A stretch of 64,000 bases of DNA from positions 1-64,000 of the forward strand of contig KN817543.1 in assembly GCA_000827495.1 (NCBI GenBank). Direction: 5' to 3'. Of this stretch, positions 1 to 11,874 are shown in pieces. Position numbers and translations under genes: made by a program. Every line of letters starts with the position of its first letter. The first letter of the stretch is position 1. Under the pieces are notes generated by a model that did not search any database, was not told the origin of the DNA, and saw only the letters and a program-made list of their open reading frames with translations. This DNA is from Hypholoma sublateritium FD-334 SS-4 (lineage: Eukaryota > Basidiomycota > Agaricomycetes > Agaricales > Strophariaceae).

Positions 1-3000
1 AGGAGCTCTGCATGCATGTCGCATCGTACTCGCTTCGGCATTCATGTATTCAATCATCACTAATAATACATATCAGGCACGATGTGCTCTGCAGTGCAGG
101 GGCAATGGCAGGGGNNGTCTTATTTGAGATACAAATGTTTGCGGGCTGCTAATTATCACTTATAAGACCTCCTGGATAGCGTAGCCACGGTGTAGAAAGC
201 AGACAATAAAACTGACACTTCATCAGCTACTGTGATATACAACAGGACCACGCGAATCCTCCGCGCGCATGGAGTAGGACCCACGCTTCTACATGCGCCG
301 AGCCTCGTGCCCACCAACACCGCTTCTTTATCCATATTCTCGCGAGCGACGCTCGCAGTCCTTCACGGTCGTTCACGCGAGGATAGAAACAACCAACAGG
401 GCGCGTGATGCACCGCGTGCCCCAGCGCGCTATCTCGCGGGCAATGAGCGCGCATGCCGCGCATGCCGCTTCACGGCTTCAAACGCATGAGAGGGAGTGT
501 AAGAGGGAAAGTAGGTGAGATGGGGGATGCATATGGAGGTCGGCAGGGGTGTAGGAGAGCCGCGCGTTGCGTTGCGGTGTGACGCGTGTGCTGGAAGCCG
601 TGTGCCGCTCGCCGCGGGGCCGGGAGCTTGAAACGGTTCCCCGAGGTTGGGATCGACATACAAGATGGGTGAGATATGCTGAAAAAGTGTCTGGGTGCTC
701 TGGGGAAGTGGTAAATTGACGCATTTCTCCAGGAAGAGGTATGCGCTGGCAGTACGCCCGACAGCATGAGCACGCCGTGCAACAGTGCCATCACCCCCAA
801 ACACTTCAGGATGGTCAGAACACATGATAAATCACCGAAACAAACAGAAGAAGCTTATCAGCAAGAGTGTGACATGTCAAATATGGGGGATAGGTGCTGG
901 GGAAATGGGGTGTCAGTTCACGCGGCGCCGTCACTGAATAGCTTCACAAGCACATACCAGGAAGGTGTGAGAGCAGGGGGGGTTGAACGGGGGCCAACAG
1001 AGACCTGGAAGGTGACAGGAAGGTTTCCAGAATAATATTCCCAGCCTTTCACGCTCTCGGGTCAACGAGACANGGTCAGTGCAGGCGTGCCGCATTTGTC
1101 TCCACAAATCCCCGACCGCCTGACCCCGTTTGTACTTGTAGGACGTGCCCAGAGTGTATTAATATAATAAATATCTGGATTTGTTCCTCCCAATGAAAGC
1201 ACCCAGCTAAGTCCGCCGTCAAATCTTTGGGCAGAATGGACTCACAAATCATACTGTAACATTAACACCCGTCATGTTCTCCTCCTTTCCCTATTCATTN
1301 GCATTCGTGGCTGAAAAACAGCATTCACTATTCGGCTATTTCATCACTTTACTAATTTAGTCATTTTGACAGATCATGGCATTCAATGCCGGCGAATGCT
1401 CGGATGATGGACTCTGGCGCGGGAATTCAGCAGCGGGACGCACGCATGGCAGCGCGATGGATACGACGGCACATGGGTACTAAAACTGACGCCCCGCACA
1501 GAAATATCAACCCCGTCCGGACGTGCGCGGGCTGTGCACGTGCACGACACGGTGTATGAAACGAGGAGGGGATGGAGAGGGAGTTGACAGCGCGGCAGCG
1601 CCGCGTGGACGGGTCATTTTCGATGAACTCAGCGGGACGCATACGGTGGCGTGCAAGGTCCACACCACACTGCGTCCCGCGAAGAATAAATGACCCGTCC
1701 AGGCAGCAGCAGCCGAGGAGATGAGGTGGCTTGAATGGGCGCGGAGGCGATGGAGACATACCGTGTACCGATCGTCGCCGATCGACGTTATCTTTGAAGA
1801 TCCCCACAGTTTGGGCTCATCTGCGTTTGTAGGTGTATTTTGGACGATGCAGATGACAGTGCTGTAGGCGGCCTACGGAGAGTCGCGCACACCAAGGCTG
1901 GCTGTGGTATATAGATTGGCGAGGAGTAGAGGCACGCCGTGCAGGGTCGGTAGATGACATGCGCGCAGATCCAGAGTAGGCGGGGAGGCGGGTAGTACAT
2001 GCGGGATGTGGGGTGGCAACCAGAGGATGCTGGGTGTCGGAAGAACGGTGGGAGGGTGGGAGAACAGTTGTGTAAATACGTGTACGTTGACAAGAGGAAC
2101 ACCCAGGCCGTGTGTTGTTTATACCTCCCAAATTCCTGTGATCTTCGTGTCCGTCGCTGCACCGCACGATGCTAGCGCTTGCACACAATCATCGCCACAG
2201 GTTGAAATAAAATCAGAGAATTGCGCGTCAGATACACCAAGGGAGAAAGAGTATTTGATACTCTTTTTTTTTCTTTTTTGAATTCCATTTAAGATTGTCC
2301 GTTGAGGCGGTGCCTAATGTCGGGGCACTGCCGACAACCCCCTACAGCTTATTTCTTCATCACGCAATGTGATGTGCCAGATGTCCCTCTCTCATTTGCA
2401 TTCACAAGTTACCCGCACCTACGCGCTGTGCGTAAATCTATTTAAATTCACGGCATGAATGCCGCGCTTACACTCATATTTTCTATGACAATTTATTTGA
2501 AATGCGTGACAACGGGTATTCATATTTTGAAATATATGATATCATTCGCACATTGTAGCTACCGTGCTGGGTGTTCCAGCACCGAGACGCAAGTTGAAAG
2601 TGAGGCGGTGGGAGAATTTAAGGAGAATGCTGGATATAATGAGCGGCCGATGGATGAGTACAGCTTGCCTCGAGAAAGGAGACAATGTTNTAGCGCNCGG
2701 ATTGATGATTGAGCTCAACAAACATGGTGCGATTCCGAGCGCACTGGAATTTGTACCATTGAAATGTCGAGCTCAAGTCGAGCTTATAGAGCGCAGCAAA
2801 GCGATTAGTAAGAGTACACTTACCAGGAATGAATGTGATATATTCCATATCTCGAATAGGTAGTGCCAAAGCCCTTTTGAAATTCGAACTATTAATGACT
2901 CTTAGTTGAAAAATATGAAACAAAGGACGCTGAATATGTATTTAAAGACCGATGTAGTCAGTAGTGCTGCAGACAAATTATCGCTCATCCTCTCCAGCGA

Positions 3001-6000
3001 GCGCCACTCAATACAGAGCTTTCCTTCTGGATGCTTAGACTGAAGTTTACCAGGCTCGGCTTTCGACGTTCTCGTAACGGAAGGAATTTCTGCCACTCAC
3101 TCATATTCGTAGCCCCGGCGCGCTGATGGTGCCCCTGCTACGGCTCGGGATGATGGACGTCCATATGCCATCCAATCCATCACCATAACATGGAGCCAGT
3201 GTTCTCATTTAGTGAGTAGAGTTTGACATATAAAACTGTTGATTGGGGGTGGAGGGTTTAATCGAGTGGCGTTGGAGGGTCCAAGCTCTGTTGGCGTCAC
3301 GGGGGCGCGTTGTTGCGTATAAATTGGGACTAGCCTCGCGGTGCTATGCAAAACTGATGAGTGCATATGTCCAGGATGCCGCGTTTTTTCGGTCAGCCGT
3401 ATACACGCCGCGCGCCCACNGGTTGCTGCACGAGCTGGGAGGGCGCCCCCTCGTGCAAGCGCACTCAGGCTGCCGCTCTCACCATGATAGAGATGAGCGA
3501 ATTCGTGTGAGAGCGCGGCGTGCACTTGCTGGGCGTGGTCGCTGTGTCACGGTATAATAAACACAGTAGGAAGTGAAAGCGCCCTGCGCGATAGTGATCA
3601 GCGCCAGGTCCGCGCGGTGCGCGGAGACGCGACGCGGTAGCGCTGCACATATGCATACACGGCGGCGCTGACTCTTACCCGCCGCGCGCGCGCGGACGAA
3701 TGTAAAAGTCACGATCCAGCAGGGAGGTCAATCCTGCGTGCGAAAGCGCGCGGACAGCTGCTCCCGGCACGAAAGCACTAGTCCTTCCAGGCGGCGCACG
3801 GACCGAGCGGGGGCCCAGCGCCGTGTCGATGTGTGTGTGGGTGGGGTTGCGTGAAATGCGTAGGTTGACAATGCATTGGAGTACGACGAACAGGGTACGG
3901 GCGTATGGGGAGGAGCTGCATCGCTTTACGCGCAGCCGGCTGTTCGTGCCCGCGGCGGGTGGGGTTCGCTGAGGCTGAGACGCAACGAGATGGGGGGTGT
4001 CAAGTGTGCATGCAGCCTGTCAGAAGGGTTATATATCACAAGCGCGAGGAAGGCCGGGCCGTACGACAGCCTTCACGTTTTGATCACATGCACCCCTGCC
4101 TCGCGGTGCGTAGTTCGCGTGTCAGCGGTCAGCCATATGAGAGTTCGCTGCGCCGGCCGCGCTGTCTGGCGCATGCGCTCGAATTGTATATTGCGAAGTG
4201 ATGCGAGAGGTCGTGAAATGCCAGAAGATAACATGCGCTTGCGCGCGGACAGAACTCTGGCGGGGAATGATCGACGAGGCGCACGCATGCCCACACGGCC
4301 AGCGGCACGCCCCGTGGATATTTCACCTGGATTCATCCGCGCGCGCACGGGCCACTTTAGCCATAACCATGAATAAAAGACGAATGCAGGGTGGAACACA
4401 ACACGATGCACCCTGCACAGGATGAAGGCCCCGTGCAGGCGGCGATATGAAACAGGAGGGTACTGAAGCTGAAGGGGGGCTCAAGGATAGCAGTTCGAAA
4501 AGGGATCGTGGGCGGAACGCAGATCAGTAACAAATGTACGCAGATATGAAAAAGGGATACAGCAGCACCACAAACGCACCGGTGTAGCGCGCATGTGCGA
4601 TAATGTTCTGATATAGATCTCGAGCGGACCTGGGGAATGGTGGCGTGTAGGATGGGCAGCGGTGAGCGGGCGACAGCGTACAGGGATCTGCGATGGAGTT
4701 TGATGAGTGTACATCGGCGGACAAACGGTGGAGGACAGTTGTGCGTACATTTCACGATCGGAACATGCACTGCTGGGGTGGACGCAGGGTCTGTAAGTGC
4801 TGGATGTATGTTAGCGCACGGGACGGGGGGCGGCGACATCGATCACAGGGAGCGCACCTTGGCGGCGGCGGGGCGCAGTGGAAGCATATAGGGGAGCTCC
4901 GCCCGCGGGGGGGCCATGTACTTTGGCGTTGATCGAGATAAGCGGCGAGGACCAGCCCGTTGATATACGCAGGTATAGAATCAGAAAGGGAGAAAACGGG
5001 TCAGTATCTGATGGAGGAAAGATACACGCACCTCGTTACAGCAAAAATGGGCGGGCGACGGATAGAACCGAGTCGCTGTCGGATGACGTATCGAAGAGCC
5101 TGAGTGGAGGCGAGGACACGAGAAGCGGGAAAGGATGGATCAGCGACCAACGGGATGAGGTAGGATCGATGAGGGGCAGTGAACGCGGGATGGGAGCGAC
5201 GCCAGAGACGGCGTGTAGCTACAGCGTCACCGTACCACTGATCCGCTGTCCTATCTGCCGGCGGAAAGCTACAGAATGGAGATGACCGGCAGATGAGATG
5301 CGTCGAGTGTATGGCGCCGGCGGACTGCAGGCTGCGGAACGGTGTCCTCGATTGACAAGATCGATGGCGCGGGACGTGTGTCGTGGCATCATCGTGAAGT
5401 CCAGCCCACGGTCGCGTGACTGCGCCGGCGCCGCCGAAAGCGTGCGTGCGCGAACCGCTGACCACGCCTAGGGCCACCGCAGTGAGCGCCCATGGCAATT
5501 CTCTACACGCGCGACGCGCTCAATTAAATAAACAACAAATGTAAACGCAAAAATTGCATTATATATTTCCCTGCTCGCCGTATGTACGCCACCCGCGGCC
5601 TACAGCGCGCTTGTGCTTCACGCGCATGTCCCGCACGTCGCCGACCTCGCGGCTGTACAAACTCACGCGCAGCGCGAATAATTCCAAGGGTCCGGCGTGC
5701 TTTACTGCCACATATTAGATTTGCATGTCGGGCTCCTGAAGCCTGAAAACACAAATTACCGCCCAAATGACGAAATTCAGCGTCGCTACGCTGGTGTACA
5801 AGTGGAGATGTTCATACTTGATTGCGCATCAGCGTCTGCGGTCGCCCACGTAGAACGGCGGTGAGCGACGAAAGAGTATAGGTCCAAAATATATCTCATC
5901 AACGTCACTCGCGACCGAGCATACAATGCCGCGTTTTCCATAACAGCATGCACGCCCTCCGCTACAGAGCGGCTATTCTTCAGCCAGTAAAAGTAAGCGT

Positions 6001-6990
6001 AATAATTAGTTAGCTGACGCCGCTAGCTGCGTCAGCGATTCCGGGCCATGCGCGTTCAACGTACAGAAGAATCACAGCATGCGGACGTACAGCCTCACAG
6101 GCGCCGAGCCACGATGCAAAACAACATGATCAACCCTCCAGCGTACACCTCGAGGAGAATGCGCACGAAAAATAAAGGGGAACAAAGGGGGAACAGGCTG
6201 TACTATAGGTCGCGCATTCAGCCCAGCGCAGAAGAATTGAATATTCCACAAAAGTGCCGCGGCGTGTAACGCACGGGAGGCGCAGCATGTCGACGGCACG
6301 AGATAGAAGTTATCAAGTCTGCGCCGGGGCGCGCTGCACCGAACATGGGGAACATGCAGTATAGGGCATAATTCAAACGGTGTGGAAGCCTCAATGAATT
6401 TGTTATAATGCTGAAGCGCGCNCCGCGGAATGAAGAGACACAAAAACCAGCACACGGTTGAATGGAGAATAGCGACGCACCGGGAACACTGTTACGTGTG
6501 TATGCGCTTGCTTGAAGAGCAGTTTTCCCGGACAAGCGACAGTGGATACCGAGAATATATGTGCTGTAAAGATATATGAGAGGCATCAGGGGGTAGTAGG
6601 AGACTGGATGGCGATACGCACCGGGTGGATGGAGATTAGGCCGGCGCGTATAGGTCGGTTCTGTGTAATCTGGCCTGAGGCGTGCAGCGGGCGTGGCGGA
6701 AGAGACAGGAGACAGTGCAAGTATTCCTCGGCGGGCATCTTGACAAACTCGTCGTGGTCCCGGAAGCGCGCTGCGGGCGGTCATGTGTCCCGGCTGATGG
6801 CAGAGGCGCCCGTGCGGTATGCAGGGAAGACGGAGTTCGTGATCTGCGTGGGGCGATTCGAGGGACGGCCGACAGATGGTGTTGGTGTCGTACGTACTAC
6901 GGAGATTACAGAACGAGGTACTTAGAGGCGCTGCGCAGTCAGGGCGCGCGATCTAACAAAAAGAAAGTCATGATCAGCATGATGTAAGAA
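1..6990. other. No convincing gene; GC-rich repetitive DNA
   Basis: Many short overlapping ORFs occur in all frames, but none has a recognisable domain, a consistent exon chain or a clear strand preference. A motif of about 30 bases at 5401-5431 recurs almost unchanged at 40924-40954, so part of this stretch belongs to a dispersed repeat family. Single N bases occur near 115, 1072, 1300, 2690, 3420 and 6422. I see nothing else I can name. Confidence 0.5.
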
Positions 6991-6993
6991 TAG

Positions 6994-7266
6994 ATGGGGT
7001 ACGGAAACGATGTACTGCGGGGTGACGAGCAGTCAACCTATAGGACAGTATTTGAAGTTATTAATGGTCATCAACATTACAAGACTTACATATCTTCACG
7101 ATCTGTCCTTGCGCTTCACGCCACTCTGATGAGTCTCGCAGATCCTGCAGAGTTCAAAAGACATTTGGATTATCAACACGGGGAGACCAATATATGTTAT
7201 GTGCCAGGGGTATTTTACATCGTGGAAGACAGCGTCCAAGTAGAGCGAAAAGGACGTTCAGGGTGA
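6994..7266 (+). CDS. Possible 90-aa ORF of unknown function
   Basis: An ATG-initiated open frame of 90 codons with balanced amino-acid composition, unlike the Arg/Pro/Ala-rich chance ORFs around it. It contains a run of aliphatic and charged residues of the kind seen in globular helices (residues about 35-60). I do not recognise a family. There is no evident intron, and the next gene-like ORF lies on the opposite strand, so the two would converge. It could be a single exon of a longer decayed gene. Confidence 0.2.
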   Translation: MGYGNDVLRGDEQSTYRTVFEVINGHQHYKTYISSRSVLALHATLMSLADPAEFKRHLDYQHGETNICYVPGVFYIVEDSVQVERKGRSG

Positions 7267-7454
7267 TACGCGAAAAGAAAGAGAACACTCTGATCTAGAG
7301 AAAGTACATCCACAGCGGTGCAGCCCAAGAGCAGTGAAAGCGAAGATACAAATGATAAGCTAGAGATACAAAGGAGGTGCGCGGAGCCACATTCAAAGAC
7401 ACAGAAAGCGTTCGGCGTTACAATTCATTGGGTTCGTGCATTATACATGCGCGC

Positions 7455-8560
7455 TTAAGCGCGCGAGGTGACGCGGCGCCAGGAGCCGGCCACAGGGGCG
7501 CAGTAGCGCACAGTCGTGATGAGTGCAGGGGAGGCCTTGGAAGCGGGCGCGGCGCCGAGCATGACACCGCCGGTGAGGACGGTGCTGATGCCGCCCTAGT
7601 ACAGGTACTTCGTAACCTCCTTCTTGCTCGCGTCGACGACCACCAGCGCGCTTTCGGGCTCCTCGACGAAGGCGGGCGCGGGTGCTTGGACGTGGGCGGG
7701 GCGGGCTTCGGGGAAGGGGGCGAGTGGCCGGCGCGGAGCGACGAATACACGGGCGGCAGGGGCGGCGGCGGGCTTGACTTCGACAGTATCGCACTCGGCG
7801 ACGGAGCTCGCGGATGACACGCTCTCCGCGCCCACGGAGAACATCGACGAGCGCGAGCTCAGCCGCGAGCTCGTCGCGGGCGATGGCGTCCGCGGAGCCC
7901 GTGCAGACAGCGGCGATGCAAAGGCACCGAACACTGGGCGCGGCGCAGCGGGCGCAGGCGGGAAAGTGAACGCCGCACGCGCGGGCGACGGCGAGACGAT
8001 CGCCGCGTGAGAGCGCGAGAGGCGCGCAGAGAGCTCGTCTGCGTCCGCGTCGCGAGTCGCGTCAAGCAGCCGCTGCGTTCGCGTTCGCGTCTGCGCGCGG
8101 GCGCGCGCGGAAGCCACGGTGGTGTGGAGGCACCGCCCAAGTTTGCTGATGGAACCTGTTCTTCGAGCGGTTCTGCGCAGGTGGCAGGGGCCAGCTTCTT
8201 GTGGGGGGCAGGCGCAGGGACTGGGGTGCGGTCCGCCCAGATGAGCACAATGTGTGGGTGCAGCCCGGCACACTCCGCGCGGACAGTGCGCGGCGTTATG
8301 ACGAGCGCGAACTCGCGAGGCGCGAGGAGCGCCATCCAATCAGCCCAAGACAAGTCGGCGCCGATGGCCGCTGCGTACACGGGGCGCGGAGGGAGGCGGT
8401 TGGGCGCGAATGGGAGGACGAGCGGGGCGCTTGAGCAGGCGGCGTGGAGGGTGCTGCGGAGGACTACTTGCAGGGCAGCGACGCGGACGGGGGCGACTGA
8501 GAGGATGAGCGGGCGCATGAGGAAGCGCGCGGCGTGTTCAATGGGTTCGGTGTAGGCCAT
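7455..8560 (-). pseudogene. Conserved-looking basidiomycete ORF with in-frame TAG
   Basis: Reading leftward from an ATG at 8560-8558, about 110 codons of globular-looking sequence are followed by an Ala/Pro/Ser-rich linker. The frame changes near 8110-8130: the first frame is best before this point, the second (rich in Asp-Ala and Ser-Arg) after it. The second frame runs to a TAG at 7598-7596. Directly beyond it the same frame stays open for 46 more cod­ons to TAA at 7455, starting Gly-Gly-Ile-Ser-Thr-Val-Leu-Thr-Gly-Gly-Val-Met-Leu-Gly. From memory, basidiomycete hypothetical proteins share a Tyr-Leu-Tyr-Gln-Gly-Gly tail of this type, so TAG probably replaces a CAG glutamine codon. The function is unknown. 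An undetected small intron could explain the frame change; the TAG is harder to explain away. Confidence 0.5.
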
Positions 8561-9353
8561 TTTGGGTCGTGATATGTTCGTTGGTGTGCAAGGAATCGAC
8601 CGGCGATTTGAGGAGAATAAAGGTGATTAAAATTGAAGGGCATAAAGTATAATCTTGAAAGGCGTATATAATATGATCTTCTATATTATTAGAAAACGAA
8701 GGCGATAGAAATAGACAATACTCACCTTGAAATCTCCGTGAAAGAGATAGAGAGGCTGTCGAAAGTTGAAATGAATCCCAATTGGGGAGGGCTGGTTAGG
8801 GGAAACCTGGTGAGGAAGGCAACAGAAGTCGTCTTCGTCTTTATAGATTGAACACTCACCCTTATACGGCCTATATTGTTCATGTTCAAGTGTTTTGGCA
8901 TCGCGACCGACGCGATGTGAGGCCAAGGCAGCACAATGGTTGTTTGGCCACCCCTCGCCTATTTGGCCTCACGGCACAGCCAAACAAGCACCAAATGCGG
9001 CAACGCCCGTACGCCCGCGGCCCCGCGCTACAACCGCGCGCTCGGCGCGCGCCGTCAGCGCGTCAGCGCTCAGCGTATGTCTGAGCCTCATATTAAATCA
9101 TAGAATTTAGTCTGAATTTTATTCTCCTGAATATGATCCCTCAAAATATTGACATTTAGGACTTGCATTTTTTTGCTGAGTCCTTGTTTATATTTTGAGC
9201 CAGCTCCCACTGCGGCCTAATAATTAATAATCGCAACTGTCCTCGCTGCGACGTAAGTGGCCTCAGAAGTGACCTCTTCTTTCATCCAAATCCAGCGGAA
9301 ACTTAAGCGAAGCGGACGCTTTGCTCGCACGAAGAAAAGGACGGTCTCCACAT
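8561..9353. other. Intergenic; no gene seen
   Basis: AT-rich DNA between the minus-strand ORF and the transposon at 9364. A TATATAA-like string near 8664 lies upstream of the minus-strand ORF but reads best on the plus strand, so I do not call it a promoter. No coding sequence is supported. Confidence 0.4.
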
Positions 9354-9363
9354 CGCTGATCAC
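9354..9363 (+). repeat. Left target-site duplication, CGCTGATCAC
   Basis: The ten bases immediately before the left inverted repeat are identical to the ten at 11071-11080 immediately after the right one. This is the expected footprint of a transposon insertion. Confidence 0.85.
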
Positions 9364-11070
9364 AGTATTATGCCGTGTACCCCAAAGGTCACTGAACATT
9401 AATGGTCATCGCTGATTTTCAGTGGTGCCCGCCTTATGGTCCAATAAAATACAATGACTTTCAGTGACGGACAGCATGCCTGTCAGTGAATGTCACTGAA
9501 CACCAGTGATGGTTACATTTGCATTCCTGGCATACACTGACGACCACCGATGATCAGTAAATGTGACCGAGGTGCACTGATAATTACTAATAGCTAGTAT
9601 TTTGCTATTATACACCGTAAACACCACTGTTCACCACTGACAATCAGCATACCTTGCTCATGTTTGCCAGTATGTAGTGGATGCCACTGGAAGTCAGCTT
9701 ATATTGTTGGATATCACCACTGTACTGCTGATAAATTATAAATATCAATGTATTATATTGGTGAACAGCTACTGATTTACAGTGGTAGTCCGTAACTGAA
9801 CCAGTCATGATAAAGTGTACATGGCGCGCGACGTAGACACGCAGGATACATGCACAGGAGGGATTCCGAGGGAATGACTCCCCACCCATGCATAAGTAAC
9901 TGGCACTAGTATATGCGAGCCACAGTCAGAACAAGCGCAGGCACGGATCATCCGATTCCAGGAGATGAATCGATGACGTATGAGGTATCCAGTACGCCTG
10001 AGCTCCGAAACGACCAATATATCCATTTTGAGCGTTAGGTACGAGACTCGGAATAGGGAGAAAATTCAGCACACGAAACTCGCGGACCCTCGTTGCTAGA
10101 GCGCATGCAGGCACACCTAGATACCATCTTCCGTACTATTTAAACTACAGCGTACCGTAAAAGCCTAGTAGATACTCCCCTTCCACTCCCCTTCTCACTA
10201 TTATATTTCCCCCCCCATTCCTATCTTCAGAAGTCGAGTCTCTCGCTCATTTCGAAGTTCCCAGTACATAGATTATTATTTATTCCCTAAATAAATACAC
10301 TACATTCCTTACCTTTCCGTGAACCCCCCAAGACGTCCACACCAGTCGTCGCTCGCACCCCACAACCACCTTTCAGACGGCCGACCCCATATTCCCAACG
10401 ATGGAGAAGCGCTGCGGCGGCCGGCGTCCATGTGATGTTTGAGCCTCAGCCATTCCCTACAAGCTAGTTCACACACGTCGCATGGCAGCGGCACAGGGCC
10501 AGCAAACGGAACCACGAGCGGTATCCACGCACGACGTCTGGACAGACTGTCACGGACAAGGGATGCGCATACTTACTACTACAGGCGACTGAACCACCAT
10601 CTATCCGCACGTAGCCTACGCTGTATACAAGAACACAATTAGCACCAAGGCAGGCTGCGACAGGATGTCAACGCACCTTTATGATTTGTCCGTGACTCAT
10701 CAGAACGATCCCGCAAGAATTCCTCCTGCTTCACCGGCCGCTGACGAACCCAAACATGGTTTTCGAGGTCATCTTCAACGGGGAAGCGAAGAGGTACACC
10801 GTGGGTGGGGCGGACAAGCAATGGAATCCTCGAAAACTGACCAAGGCGAGATAGACGGGACAAAGATGATGAATGGCAGTAGTTTACACTGAGTGCCAAT
10901 GACCACCACCAATCACCAGTGGGCGCCTAGCTCAGCCATCACTGAAAACCACCGAAACTCAGCGAAGACCACTGGTCAACAGCCCACATCAGTCATCACC
11001 AGTAACCGACAATTACCAATGGTGATCACTGATGATCACCAATATACTTCCGGGTACACGGCATATAACT
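9364..11070. mobile_element. Non-autonomous TIR DNA transposon, 1707 bp
   Basis: The left end begins AGTATTATGCCGTGTACCC. The right end, read on the other strand, begins AGTTATATGCCGTGTACCC, so the two 19-base ends differ at two positions. A perfect 10-bp direct repeat flanks the element. Inside each end are several hundred bases packed with degenerate CACTGA/TCAGTG motifs (about 9380-9800 and 10890-11060), which resemble subterminal transposase-binding repeats. The middle has no ORF longer than about 90 codons and no transposase signature, so the element would need a transposase in trans. A 10-bp duplication is compatible with Mutator-like elements, but no family can be fixed without a transposase. 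A shorter relative lies at 18679-19398. Confidence 0.8.
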
Positions 11071-11080
11071 CGCTGATCAC
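11071..11080 (+). repeat. Right target-site duplication, CGCTGATCAC
   Basis: Identical to 9354-9363 and directly abutting the right terminal inverted repeat of the 1707-bp element. Confidence 0.85.
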
Positions 11081-11874
11081 GGACAGCGTCCTTTGGCCCG
11101 GCATGAACAATGGGCGCCCGGCGATGGCTGGCGTTGGCATGACATCCTATGCTCTGCCTGCGCGTAAGCCGCCAGACGCGCCCCTTTTCTCAGCGTCTTA
11201 CACCTTCTCACTGCAGCGCCCGTGGCCAAGAGTTAGCACGTAATGACGCAGACGAACGCGTGGGGGCGCGAACGTGTCATGTGTATGCGTGCAGATGTCG
11301 AGTATTTGATGACGAGTATCTGGATACGAGATATTAGTATTTACAGTAACATGTAGTTCACGGGGAGATCCCATGCTATGCTATGTCGATAGCGTTTCGC
11401 GCAGGTCCTCGTAATATTGAGTCGCTTGATCAGGCCTCTACGTGTACTAATCGCGCGTCAATCCGGAAGCGCGTCGGTCATCGGCGCAGGCATAGCTCTC
11501 GCCGAGGTTCGGAAGTTCAGCCGTCAGTCCATGCCTTCATCCGGCGTGCGCACTCTGGGCGACACCTCGAGGCTCGCGATGACGTTGAAGTTCGGAGTAC
11601 TCAGCTATATATATATATATTGCAAAGGTGTGCAGCTGGGCGATTGTCGGAGTAGGAATACTCAAAGCGAGTTGATGCTTTAGAAGACATGAAGTGACAG
11701 ATGTTCTCTAGCCCAGACCTGGGTGCTATTGAACGTAGGGCCGAGCTACGCGGCTGACCGATATTCAAGACATTTTTTGTATTTCTCTGAGATTATTCAC
11801 GTCGAAAGGTTTATAACCACTGCCGTAAACTAATACACCTCGAAATATACATTACAGCTGTGATTTATAAGTAG
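11081..11874. other. No gene called; upstream of the transporter
   Basis: Two overlapping plus-strand ORFs of about 90 codons (11383-11683) have no recognisable domain. An (AT)n run lies at 11604-11621. The first coding exon of the downstream siderophore transporter should lie here. A stretch near 11700-11790 has a reading reminiscent of that family's N-terminus but carries stops, so the first exon is unresolved or lost. Confidence 0.35.
11604..11621 (+). repeat. AT dinucleotide microsatellite
   Basis: About nine uninterrupted TA/AT units within an otherwise GC-balanced stretch. Confidence 0.8.

Noticed and set aside
9364..11070. Mutator-like classification of the 1.7-kb element
   Set aside because: Only the 10-bp duplication length supports it. 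Without a transposase or matching TIRs the family cannot be assigned.
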